Assembly (NCBI GenBank): GCA_913054485.1
Contig: CAJXHQ010000147.1
Location: 1 to 7,475 of the forward strand
Reading direction: 5' to 3'
Source of the DNA: an uncultured Paracoccaceae bacterium
GTDB lineage: Bacteria; Pseudomonadota; Alphaproteobacteria; Rhodobacterales; Rhodobacteraceae
DNA length: 7,475 nucleotides
This document shows, piece after piece, positions 1 through 5,991 of this stretch. The notes beneath the pieces are model-generated. The model had not been told where the DNA came from, made no database searches, and saw nothing but the letters and a program-made list of their open reading frames with translations. The number at the start of each line of letters is the position of its first letter. Position 1 is the first letter of the stretch. Made by a program: the position numbers and the translations under genes.

Positions 1-2346
1 GGCACTGGCTGTTCCATCATGGTTGCCACCAAAGCCGGCCGTGTTGTTGCCAGCCACGGCGATGCCGAAGCCCCGGTGAACCGCGGGTTGAACTGCGTCA
101 AAGGCTACTTCCTGTCCAAGATCATGTACGGCAAGGACCGGCTGACCCAGCCGCTGCTGCGCAAGACCGATGGCGTTTATGACAAAGAAGGCGAATTCAC
201 CCCGGTGTCCTGGGATGAAGCCTTCGACATCATGGCCGTAAAGTGGAAGAAGGCCCTGGCGGAAAAAGGCCCCAAGGGCATCGGCATGTTCGGCTCCGGC
301 CAGTGGACCGTCTGGGAAGGCTACGCCGCCTCCAAGCTGATGAAAGCGGGCTTCCGCTCCAACAACATCGACCCCAACGCGCGCCACTGCATGGCCTCGG
401 CCGTGGGCGGCTTCATGCGCACCTTCGGCATCGACGAGCCGATGGGCTGCTACGACGACTTCGAGAACGCAGATGCCTTCGTGCTCTGGGGTTCCAACAT
501 GGCCGAGATGCACCCGATCCTGTGGACCCGCATCGCCGACCGCCGTTTCAGCCACCCGGACACCCAGGTGGCCGTGCTGTCGACCTTCAAGCACCGCAGC
601 TTCGACCTGGCAGACATCCCGGCGATCTTCACCCCGCAGACCGACATGGTGCTGCTGAACGCCATCGCCAACTACATCATCCAGAATGGTGCGGTGAACG
701 AAGACTTCGTCGGCAAGCACGTGAACTTCCGCAAAGGCGCCACCGACATCGGCTACGGGTTGCGCGACGATCACCCGCTGCAGCAGGCGGCGGCCAACCC
801 CAACTCCGGCAAGTCCGACCCGATCAGCTTTGAGGAATTCGCCGCGTTCGTCTCCGAATACACCTTGGAGAAAGCCGAGGAAATGTCGGGGGTTCCGGTT
901 GCGACCATCGAAAAGATCGCCAAGCTTTATGCCGATCCGAACGTCAAGGTCATGTCGCTGTGGACCATGGGCACCAACCAGCACACCCGCGGTGTCTGGA
1001 CCAACAACATGCTCTACAACCTGCACCTGCTGACCGGTAAGATCTCGACGCCTGGCAACTCGCCTTTCTCACTGACCGGTCAGCCTTCGGCCTGCGGGAC
1101 TGCACGTGAGGTTGGCACCTTCTCGCACCGCCTGCCCGCAGACATGGTTGTGGTGAACCCCGAGCACCGCGCCTATGCCGAGAAAATCTGGAGGCTGCCG
1201 GAAGGCACCGTGCCGGATTGGAATGGCGCCCACGCTGTTGTGCAGAACCGCAAGCTGAAGGACGGCGACATCAACGCCTACTGGGTGCAGGTCAACAACA
1301 ACATGCAGGCCGCACCGAACATGATGGAAGAAGGGCTGCCGGGCTACCGCAACCCCGATAACTTCATCGTGGTGTCGGATGCCTATCCGACCGTCACCTG
1401 CGAAGCCGCCGACCTGATCCTGCCCACCGCCATGTGGGTGGAAAAAGAAGGTGCCTACGGCAATGCGGAACGGCGCACCCAGTTCTGGCATCAGCTGGTG
1501 GATGCACCGGGTGAGTCCAAGTCGGACATGTGGCAGCTGGTCGAATTCTCCAAGCGCTTCACCACCGACGAAGTCTGGCCTGCCGAACTTCTGGATGCCA
1601 ATCCGGAATACAAGGGCAAGACCCTGTTCGAGGTGCTCTATGCCAACGGTCAGGTTGATGCCTTCCCGCTGGAACAGACTTCGGATGAATATGCCAACCA
1701 CGAGGCCGAGGACTTCGGTTTCTACATCCAGAAGGGACTGTTCGAAGAATACGCCGCATTTGGACGTGGCAAGGCACACGACCTTGCCCCGTTCGAAACC
1801 TACCACGAGACCCGCGGGTTGCGCTGGCCGGTGGTCGACGGCAAGGAAACCAAGTGGCGCTTCAAAGAAGGCTCGGATCCCTACGTGACACCGGGTTCGG
1901 ACTTCGAATTCTACGGCAAGCCCGACGGCAAGGCGGTGATCTTCGCCCTGCCTTACGAGCCGCCCGCGGAAGTCCCGGACGAGGAATACCCCTTCTGGCT
2001 CTCCACCGGCCGGGTTCTGGAGCACTGGCATTCCGGTTCGATGACCCAGCGTGTGCCCGAGCTGCACAAGGCAGTTCCGGATGCGCTGTGCTACATGCAC
2101 CCGGATGACGCCAAACAGCTGGGCCTGCGCCGCGGTTCTGCGGTCAAAGTGTCGTCGCGCCGCGGCGAGATCCACACACGGGTCGAGACCCGCGGCCGCA
2201 ACAAGCCGCCAAAAGGCCTGATCTTCGTGCCGTGGTTCGATGCACGCCAGCTGATCAACAAGGTGACGCTGGATGCGACTGATCCTTTGTCCAAACAAAC
2301 CGACTTCAAGAAATGCGCGGTCAAAATCGAAGCTCTGGGGGCCTGA
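1..2346 (+). CDS. napA: Periplasmic nitrate reductase catalytic subunit NapA, 5'-truncated by the window edge
   Basis: NapA is the Mo-bisMGD and [4Fe-4S] subunit that reduces nitrate to nitrite in the periplasm, taking electrons from NapB. The frame is open from base 1 (GTGCSIM...), so the first ATG at 19 is internal. About 50 residues are missing: the Tat signal peptide and the first two cluster cysteines, judged from the usual length of about 830 residues. Visible are the third cluster cysteine (bases 10-12), the fourth in GLNCVKG (window residue 32), and the molybdenum-ligand cysteine in [11 protein letters not shown] (window residue 130, bases 388-390). Also visible are the GSNMAEMHP segment typical of NapA and the C-terminal molybdopterin-binding domain containing [15 protein letters not shown] and [17 protein letters not shown]. 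No internal lesion is visible. It ends one base before the presumed napB start, so the two were probably co-transcribed. Upstream nap genes such as napD would lie outside the window. Confidence 0.97.
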   Translation, partial: GTGCSIMVATKAGRVVASHGDAEAPVNRGLNCVKGYFLSKIMYGKDRLTQPLLRKTDGVYDKEGEFTPVSWDEAFDIMAVKWKKALAEKGPKGIGMFGSGQWTVWEGYAASKLMKAGFRSNNIDPNARHCMASAVGGFMRTFGIDEPMGCYDDFENADAFVLWGSNMAEMHPILWTRIADRRFSHPDTQVAVLSTFKHRSFDLADIPAIFTPQTDMVLLNAIANYIIQNGAVNEDFVGKHVNFRKGATDIGYGLRDDHPLQQAAANPNSGKSDPISFEEFAAFVSEYTLEKAEEMSGVPVATIEKIAKLYADPNVKVMSLWTMGTNQHTRGVWTNNMLYNLHLLTGKISTPGNSPFSLTGQPSACGTAREVGTFSHRLPADMVVVNPEHRAYAEKIWRLPEGTVPDWNGAHAVVQNRKLKDGDINAYWVQVNNNMQAAPNMMEEGLPGYRNPDNFIVVSDAYPTVTCEAADLILPTAMWVEKEGAYGNAERRTQFWHQLVDAPGESKSDMWQLVEFSKRFTTDEVWPAELLDANPEYKGKTLFEVLYANGQVDAFPLEQTSDEYANHEAEDFGFYIQKGLFEEYAAFGRGKAHDLAPFETYHETRGLRWPVVDGKETKWRFKEGSDPYVTPGSDFEFYGKPDGKAVIFALPYEPPAEVPDEEYPFWLSTGRVLEHWHSGSMTQRVPELHKAVPDALCYMHPDDAKQLGLRRGSAVKVSSRRGEIHTRVETRGRNKPPKGLIFVPWFDARQLINKVTLDATDPLSKQTDFKKCAVKIEALGA

Positions 2347-2347
2347 C

Positions 2348-2835
2348 CTGAAACAAGCATTCCGTAAAACCCTTGCACTTGGGGCTCTGGCGCTGGCGGT
2401 TTCCGCCAGCCCCCTGCTGGCCCAGGAAAGCGTCGCAACCCTGCGCGACGGCTTGATCGGTGCAGATTTGATGATGGAAATGCCAGCCCGCCGCCGATCG
2501 CACCGGTCAAGAACACCGACCTGCGCCAGGTGCGCAACTACCCGGAACAGCCGCCGCTGATCCCGCATAAGATCGACAGCTACCAGATCGATCTGAACGC
2601 CAACCAATGCCTGACCTGCCACTCGCGCACCGCACTGGAAATCAGCCAGGCACCGATGGTGTCGATCACCCACTTCATGAGCCGGGACAATCAGTTCCTG
2701 TCGTCTGTGACGCCGCGCCGCTACTTCTGCAACCAGTGCCACGTGCCGCAGGGCCAGACCAAGGATCTGGTTGAAAACGGCTTTGTCGATATCGACCAGG
2801 TGCTGGAATATGTCTCGGGTCAGGAGGGCAACTGA
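2348..2835 (+). pseudogene. napB: Diheme cytochrome c subunit NapB, apparently frameshifted and without a standard start codon
   Basis: NapB is the periplasmic diheme cytochrome that passes electrons from NapC to NapA. The gene is split between two frames. Bases 2348 to about 2467 encode a Sec signal peptide (KQAFRK, then a hydrophobic stretch, then SPLLAQ) and the mature start ESVATLRDGLIGAD. From about 2467 the protein continues in the previous frame as FDDGNASPPPIAP, then the NapB core. The core has heme motifs CLTCH (2608-2622) and CNQCH (2728-2742), and candidate distal heme histidines in IPHKID and SITHFM. Restoring one T in the run at 2467-2469 gives a normal 162-residue NapB with hemes at residues 88-92 and 128-132. 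Read as it stands, translation stops at 2558-2560 after 70 residues, before either heme site. The only start in the right place is CTG at 2348, preceded by a G-run at 2337-2341. Either the gene is decayed or the sequence has errors. Identity as napB is firm; functional state is not. Confidence 0.88.
2822..2827 (+). promoter_or_regulatory. Ribosome binding site of napC inside the 3' end of napB
   Basis: AGGAGG, seven bases before the ATG at 2835, is a perfect Shine-Dalgarno match. It lies in the last codons of napB, so napC has its own strong initiation signal as well as possible coupling through the TGATG overlap. Confidence 0.8.
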
Positions 2836-3431
2836 TGTTCGGTTTTCTCCGGCGCACCTGGGGGGTGATCAAACGCCCCTCAGTGCACTATTCCCTTGGC
2901 GCGCTGACCATGGGCGGCTTTCTGATGGGAATCATCTTCTGGGGCGGCTTCAACACCGCGCTGGAAGTGACCAACACCGAAGCCTTCTGCACCAGCTGCC
3001 ACGAGATGAGCGATAACGTCTTCGAAGAGCTGAAGCCGACGATCCACTACACCAACCGCTCCGGTGTGCGGGCGACCTGCCCGGACTGCCACGTGCCGCA
3101 TGAATGGACCAATAAGATCGCCCGCAAGATGCAGGCCTCGAAAGAGGTCTGGGGCAAGATTTTCGGCACCATCAACACGCGCGAGAAGTTCCTGGAGCAC
3201 CGTCTGACGCTGGCGCAGAACGAATGGTCCCGGCTGGAGGCCAACGACAGCCTGGAGTGCCGCAACTGCCACAGTTCGGAATCGATGGACATCACCCGGC
3301 AAAGCCCGCGGGCAGCCGAAGCGCATGAACGTTTCCTGTTCACTGGCGAAAAGACCTGCATCAGCTGCCACAAGGGCATCGCCCACGAACTGCCCGACAT
3401 GGGTCAGGCGGCGCTGATCAACGGTCACTAA
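2835..3431 (+). CDS. napC: Membrane-anchored tetraheme c-type cytochrome NapC (quinol dehydrogenase of the NapC/NirT family)
   Basis: NapC oxidises membrane quinol and feeds electrons to the periplasmic NapAB complex. The 198-residue protein has a short cytoplasmic N-terminus, one membrane anchor at about residues 20-42, and a periplasmic domain. That domain has four CXXCH heme-binding motifs: CTSCH (52-56), CPDCH (82-86), CRNCH (142-146) and CISCH (175-179). The motif count, the pairwise spacing and the length are those of the NapC/NirT family. The ATG overlaps the napB stop (TGATG at 2833-2837), and a perfect AGGAGG at 2822-2827 lies seven bases upstream within the napB coding end. NapC should therefore be translated efficiently even if napB is defective. 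It is intact and is followed after 22 bases by a terminator, which makes it the last gene of the operon. The placement directly after napAB, with no napG or napH between, separates it from nrfH or torC relatives. Confidence 0.96.
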   Translation: MFGFLRRTWGVIKRPSVHYSLGALTMGGFLMGIIFWGGFNTALEVTNTEAFCTSCHEMSDNVFEELKPTIHYTNRSGVRATCPDCHVPHEWTNKIARKMQASKEVWGKIFGTINTREKFLEHRLTLAQNEWSRLEANDSLECRNCHSSESMDITRQSPRAAEAHERFLFTGEKTCISCHKGIAHELPDMGQAALINGH

Positions 3432-3453
3432 GGCCTAGGGTGAAGAAAATGAG

Positions 3454-3483
3454 AAACGCGCTCCTTCTTGGGGCGCGTTTTTC
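3454..3483 (+). terminator. Rho-independent terminator of the nap operon
   Basis: The left arm 3454-3464 pairs with the right arm 3470-3480 as an 11-base-pair stem, with one T-G wobble. The core is AACGCGC against GCGCGTT, and the loop is TTCTT (3465-3469). The right arm runs into a T-rich tract (five T from 3478, then C and three T). It begins 22 bases after the napC stop and is correctly oriented to end the nap transcript. Confidence 0.9.
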
Positions 3484-3666
3484 TTTGCGTGGAAGGCACT
3501 TATAGCCTTTCCCGCGCGACATGAATTGATGCACCGCTGACCGCTCTGCCTTCGCAGCACTTGAAACACTGCGGAAATTCGGCACGTCCCGCTGCACCCG
3601 GGTGATGGGGCGGCCGCGCAGGCGAACATGTGATGACCGATGGCTGCGGCGTCCACCCCGCCCGCA

Positions 3667-3688
3667 GGGCTGCTGTCCGCGGCAGCCC
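3667..3688. repeat. Perfect 7-base-pair inverted repeat in the cyclase leader region
   Basis: GGGCTGC and GCAGCCC flank the 8-base loop 3674-3681, about 105 bases before the chosen cyclase start. If it is transcribed with the cyclase it would form a GC-rich leader hairpin. GC-rich DNA makes such stems common, so a function is not established. Confidence 0.45.
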
Positions 3689-3781
3689 GCGTGAAAAAAC
3701 CCGGGCCCCGCCGCAGCGGAGGCTATGGCGCACCCGGTATTGGGGCTACTCTGCCGCGCAGAAGGCATGGGTGGACTGAAC

Positions 3782-3786
3782 AGGAG
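3782..3786 (+). promoter_or_regulatory. Ribosome binding site that decides the cyclase start
   Basis: AGGAG, seven bases upstream of the ATG at 3794, is well spaced. The earlier ATG at 3725 has GGAGG only two bases away, which is too close. The ATG at 3767 has only a weak GAAGG four bases away. Both earlier starts would add a short non-conserved-looking extension, so 3794 is preferred. Confidence 0.6.
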
Positions 3787-3793
3787 CTGGCAG

Positions 3794-5128
3794 ATGGCTG
3801 ACCACACGAAAGAGGCCGGGCAACAGGACCCGGCACATTCGCTGCGCAGTGAGGAATTGGCAGCGCAGAAAACCGCCGCCATCGGACGCAGCGCAGCCTT
3901 GACCGCCATTGCGGTTCTGGTGACGTTTCTCTCTCCCTGGCCCGGCCCTCTTTTCACCTATAGCCTGCTGCTGGTCTTTGCCTTTCTCGGCTGGGGGGCG
4001 TGGCTGGCCGGGCGCGCGGAATGGGCCCGGCCCTGGCACCAGTATGTCTTTGTCTTCGCCGATTTTGCGCTGCTGACCTTCACCCTGCTCTACCCCAACC
4101 CCCTGGTGCCCTTCGACTACTCGCCGCAATTTGCGCTGCGATACGGGTCCTTTATCTTTTTCTTCGTGCTGCTTGCGGGCCTGGCCTATGTCTATCAGCC
4201 CAAACTGGTGCTTTGGGGCGGCATTTCTGCCGTTGTCGCCTGGGCCGCTGGCGTCGGGCTGCTGCTGCGTCTGCCCGACACCGTCTCAGCGCAACCCGAA
4301 GTGATCAGCGTTCAGGCCGTCCTGCAGCTCACGGCGCAGCCCGGTTTCATCGATTTGGGCATCCGGGTCCAGGAGATCGCGGTTTTTCTGATTTCCGCCA
4401 GCCTTCTGGCCCTGGCTGTCCGGCGCTCCCGCCGGATCGCGCTCAGACAGGCGGCGCTTGCCCAGCAGAGAGAGAACCTGGGGCGCTATTTCCCGCGCAA
4501 GACGGCGCAGCTGCTGGCCGAGCGCACGGATCCGTTCTCTGCGCCCAGGGAACACAAGGCAGCAGTGCTTTTTGCCGATCTGGTGGCTTTCACCAAGTGG
4601 TCCGAGGCGCATTCACCGCAGGAAACCATTGAATTGCTCCGGCAGGTGCATGGGTTGCTGGCCGAGGTCGTGTTCCGCCACGGCGGCACGTTGGACAAAT
4701 TCACCGGCGACGGGCTAATGGCGACTTTCGGCACGCCGGAACCGGGGAAACGCGATGCTTTTGATGCCCTCTCGGCCATGGTGGAGATGGCAGATTCTTT
4801 TGCGGATTGGTCATCCGGTCCCGCCGCCCCCCGGCAGCCTGACCTGGGCCTCTCGGTCGGGGTCCACTACGGCCCGGTAGTGATTGGCAACATCGGCACC
4901 CCGGCCCGGCTGGAGTTTGCCGTCCTGGGGGACACGGTCAATGTCGCCAGCCGCCTGGAAGGCGCGACCCGTAAGGCAGGCTGCCGCTGCCTGGCAAGCG
5001 CAGATCTTGTCGATGCCGCCAAGGCGGAAGCCGCGGCTGAGACCGACGGTCTGCTGCAGCGTCTGCGGCACCATGGCCCTGTGCACCTGCGCGGGCGTGA
5101 CGGTGAGATTTCCGCCTATCGCCTTTAG
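3794..5128 (+). CDS. Membrane-bound class III adenylate cyclase (six-helix N-terminal region plus cyclase catalytic domain)
   Basis: This 444-residue protein should convert ATP to cyclic AMP on the cytoplasmic face of the inner membrane. Residues 33-209 contain about six hydrophobic segments (near 33-48, 55-72, 85-101, 117-136, 139-158 and 191-209). A basic linker (about 210-250) leads to a class III catalytic domain (about 255-444). Expected active-site positions are present: the first metal Asp in LFADLVAFTKW (D262), the second in DKFTGDGLMATFG (D306), adenine-recognising Lys302 and Asp380, and transition-state Asn383 and Arg387 in VLGDTVNVASRLEG. The Lys/Asp pair predicts ATP rather than GTP as substrate. 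The membrane part matches no sensor domain I recognise and may sense a membrane or small-molecule signal. The start at 3794 was chosen for its ribosome binding site; 3725 is an alternative that adds 23 residues. The gene lies between nap and a permease locus, with no evident functional link to either. Its stop overlaps that of the convergent gntR gene. Confidence 0.9.
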   Translation: MADHTKEAGQQDPAHSLRSEELAAQKTAAIGRSAALTAIAVLVTFLSPWPGPLFTYSLLLVFAFLGWGAWLAGRAEWARPWHQYVFVFADFALLTFTLLYPNPLVPFDYSPQFALRYGSFIFFFVLLAGLAYVYQPKLVLWGGISAVVAWAAGVGLLLRLPDTVSAQPEVISVQAVLQLTAQPGFIDLGIRVQEIAVFLISASLLALAVRRSRRIALRQAALAQQRENLGRYFPRKTAQLLAERTDPFSAPREHKAAVLFADLVAFTKWSEAHSPQETIELLRQVHGLLAEVVFRHGGTLDKFTGDGLMATFGTPEPGKRDAFDALSAMVEMADSFADWSSGPAAPRQPDLGLSVGVHYGPVVIGNIGTPARLEFAVLGDTVNVASRLEGATRKAGCRCLASADLVDAAKAEAAAETDGLLQRLRHHGPVHLRGRDGEISAYRL

Positions 5129-5820
5129 GTTGAGGATGCAGGACGGTTCGAAGCTGCCTGATCAGGGGCAACACCCCACCACTGCAACGTCTGATCGTAG
5201 TGATACCGGATCGCAGCGGCAGCGGCCTCGCTGTCGCGGGCTTCCATCGCGCCCATGATGGCGAGATGCTCCTCCATTGCCGTGACAATCCGCGCCTGCA
5301 GGAAAGGGCGCGTGTTCTGAATGACGGCGATGCGCAGGCGGTTGGCGGCGTAGTCTTTTTCCAGATGTGAGTTGCCCAGCCCTGCCGCCAGGTAGTCATG
5401 CAGCGAAACTTCGAGCTCGATCACCATGAGCGGAGAATCGCCGGCGCCTGCATTCAGCGCACTGTCCAGCATGTCCTGATGCTGTATCCGCAGCATTTCC
5501 AAACCAGAAAAATCACCGCTGGCAATCCGGCGCCGCGCGCCCTCCTGATCCAGCACCATCCGGAAATCGAGACACTCGCGAATGATGTCCGGGCGTGCCT
5601 CCATCACCTGAACCCCGCGTTTGGGCAGCGTCACAAGAAGCCCCTCGGAACTGGCCAGCTTCACGGCCTCGCGCACCGATGCGATAGGAAACTCTATTAT
5701 TTCAATGAGCTGCGGCATCGACAGAAATTGCCCTTCCCGCAGAACTCCTTGCTGCAATGCAGCTTTCAACGCATCAAAGGCTTGGTCAGCCATGGGCTGA
5801 ACGTCTCGCAATTGGCTCAT
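5125..5820 (-). CDS. GntR-family transcriptional regulator, FCD (FadR-like) subclass
   Basis: This 231-residue DNA-binding regulator has an N-terminal winged helix-turn-helix at about residues 12-73, with recognition region FPIASVREAVKLASSEGLL and wing TLPKRGVQV. An all-helical FCD effector domain follows at about 80-215. Putative metal-binding residues of FCD domains are visible: E137 with H141 (ELEVSLHDYL), H185 (EEHLAIMGAMEARD) and H207 (IRYHYDQ). Many FCD proteins have Asp where E137 is. The start at 5820 has a GGGGAGGG ribosome binding site six bases upstream. An in-frame ATG at 5853 would add 11 residues, but it lies upstream of that site and is less likely. The gene is divergent from the NCS1 permease and shares a 171-base intergenic region with it, so it most likely controls the permease and itself. 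The ligand is unknown; a nucleobase, hydantoin or breakdown product is a guess from the neighbour. It is convergent with the cyclase, with stop codons overlapping at 5125-5128. Confidence 0.92.
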   Translation of the reverse strand: MSQLRDVQPMADQAFDALKAALQQGVLREGQFLSMPQLIEIIEFPIASVREAVKLASSEGLLVTLPKRGVQVMEARPDIIRECLDFRMVLDQEGARRRIASGDFSGLEMLRIQHQDMLDSALNAGAGDSPLMVIELEVSLHDYLAAGLGNSHLEKDYAANRLRIAVIQNTRPFLQARIVTAMEEHLAIMGAMEARDSEAAAAAIRYHYDQTLQWWGVAPDQAASNRPASST

Positions 5821-5826
5821 CGTCGG

Positions 5827-5834
5827 CCCTCCCC
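5827..5834 (-). promoter_or_regulatory. Ribosome binding site of the gntR gene
   Basis: On the minus strand GGGGAGGG lies six bases before the ATG at 5820. It fixes the start there and not at the upstream in-frame ATG at 5853. Confidence 0.7.
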
Positions 5835-5898
5835 AGAGCGCGAAATTAGCCAATATGTCAATAAAGTGCTATCACAAAAATTTGCTAACAACGTACCT

Positions 5899-5926
5899 AT
5901 GATATTCTGTAAAATGTTACAGGCAA
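5899..5926 (-). promoter_or_regulatory. Candidate promoter of the gntR gene
   Basis: On the minus strand TTGCCT (complement of 5921-5926) and TATCAT (complement of 5899-5904) are separated by 16 bases. They resemble the -35 and -10 elements TTGACA and TATAAT at four and five of six positions. The palindrome at 5907-5922 fills most of the spacer and overlaps the -35 element, which is the expected arrangement for autorepression. The predicted start of transcription would leave a leader of roughly 70 bases. Confidence 0.45.
5907..5922. promoter_or_regulatory. Candidate operator: perfect 6+6 palindrome between gntR and the permease
   Basis: CTGTAA (5907-5912) and TTACAG (5917-5922) are exact inverted repeats around AATG. 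Within it, ATGTTACAG fits the loose GT...AC core typical of FadR-subfamily operators. The palindrome lies nearly midway between the two divergent starts (about 85 bases from each). It sits inside the predicted gntR promoter and just upstream of a possible permease -10. I infer that it is the binding site of the neighbouring GntR protein. Confidence 0.5.
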
Positions 5927-5934
5927 TATTAGAA

Positions 5935-5940
5935 TATACT
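5935..5940 (+). promoter_or_regulatory. Possible -10 element of the permease gene
   Basis: TATACT matches TATAAT at five of six positions and lies 51 bases before the permease ATG. No good -35 stands 16-18 bases upstream; that position overlaps the palindrome at 5907-5922. The promoter may therefore be weak or activator-dependent. The assignment is tentative. Confidence 0.3.
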
Positions 5941-5981
5941 GTTCCGTGGCCCCTCCAGGGCCGCTTGGACAACGGTACCTT

Positions 5982-5988
5982 GGGAGGG
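5982..5988 (+). promoter_or_regulatory. Ribosome binding site that fixes the permease start
   Basis: GGGAGGG lies just before the ATG at 5992, three bases from its 3' end or about five from the GGGAG core. The open frame extends far upstream, but that part is antisense to gntR and not membrane-like, so 5992 is the start. Confidence 0.65.
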
Positions 5989-5991
5989 ACT

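Larger units (their letters stand above)
3484..3793. other. Gene-free stretch between the nap terminator and the adenylate cyclase
   Basis: I see no credible protein gene here. Short open frames on both strands are rich in Arg, Pro and Cys, have no family signature, and look like chance frames in GC-rich DNA. The stretch holds two inverted repeats. One is GGAAGGC (3491-3497) with GCCTTTCC (3505-3512), which pairs with a single bulged T. The other is GGGCTGC (3667-3673) with GCAGCCC (3682-3688), a perfect 7-base-pair stem with an 8-base loop. Neither is followed by a T-run on either strand, so neither looks like a terminator. The promoter of the cyclase must lie here if the gene has its own, but I could not find a convincing -35/-10 pair. 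Confidence 0.6.

Noticed and set aside
2455..2480. Programmed -1 frameshift in napB
   Set aside because: No slippery heptamer of the X XXY YYZ type is present. The only homopolymer is three T, and I know of no NapB family that uses recoding. A mutation or sequence error is simpler.
1069..2742. Very long antisense open frame (557 codons) opposite napA and napB
   Set aside because: It is opposite a clearly recognised gene in GC-rich DNA, where codon bias keeps the antisense frame open. Its product is rich in His, Arg and Gly with no recognisable domain and no ribosome binding site of note.
3435..3656. Minus-strand open frame of 73 codons between napC and the cyclase
   Set aside because: It overlaps the nap terminator. 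Its product is rich in Ser, Arg, Cys and Ala without known motifs, and I saw no convincing ribosome binding site.
5157..5166. CCTGATCAGG palindrome just after the cyclase stop
   Set aside because: It has no loop and no T-run and lies in codons of the gntR C-terminus, so it is not a terminator. A 10-base palindrome is not rare enough to suggest an operator here.
5856..5861. TTGACA on the minus strand as a -35 element of gntR
   Set aside because: The match is perfect, but there is no -10 at the right distance, and the implied transcript would start almost at the ATG, inside or after the ribosome binding site.
5398..5991. Upstream extension of the permease frame opposite gntR
   Set aside because: The frame is open but antisense to gntR. 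It gives no membrane-like or conserved sequence, and a good ribosome binding site marks 5992 as the start.
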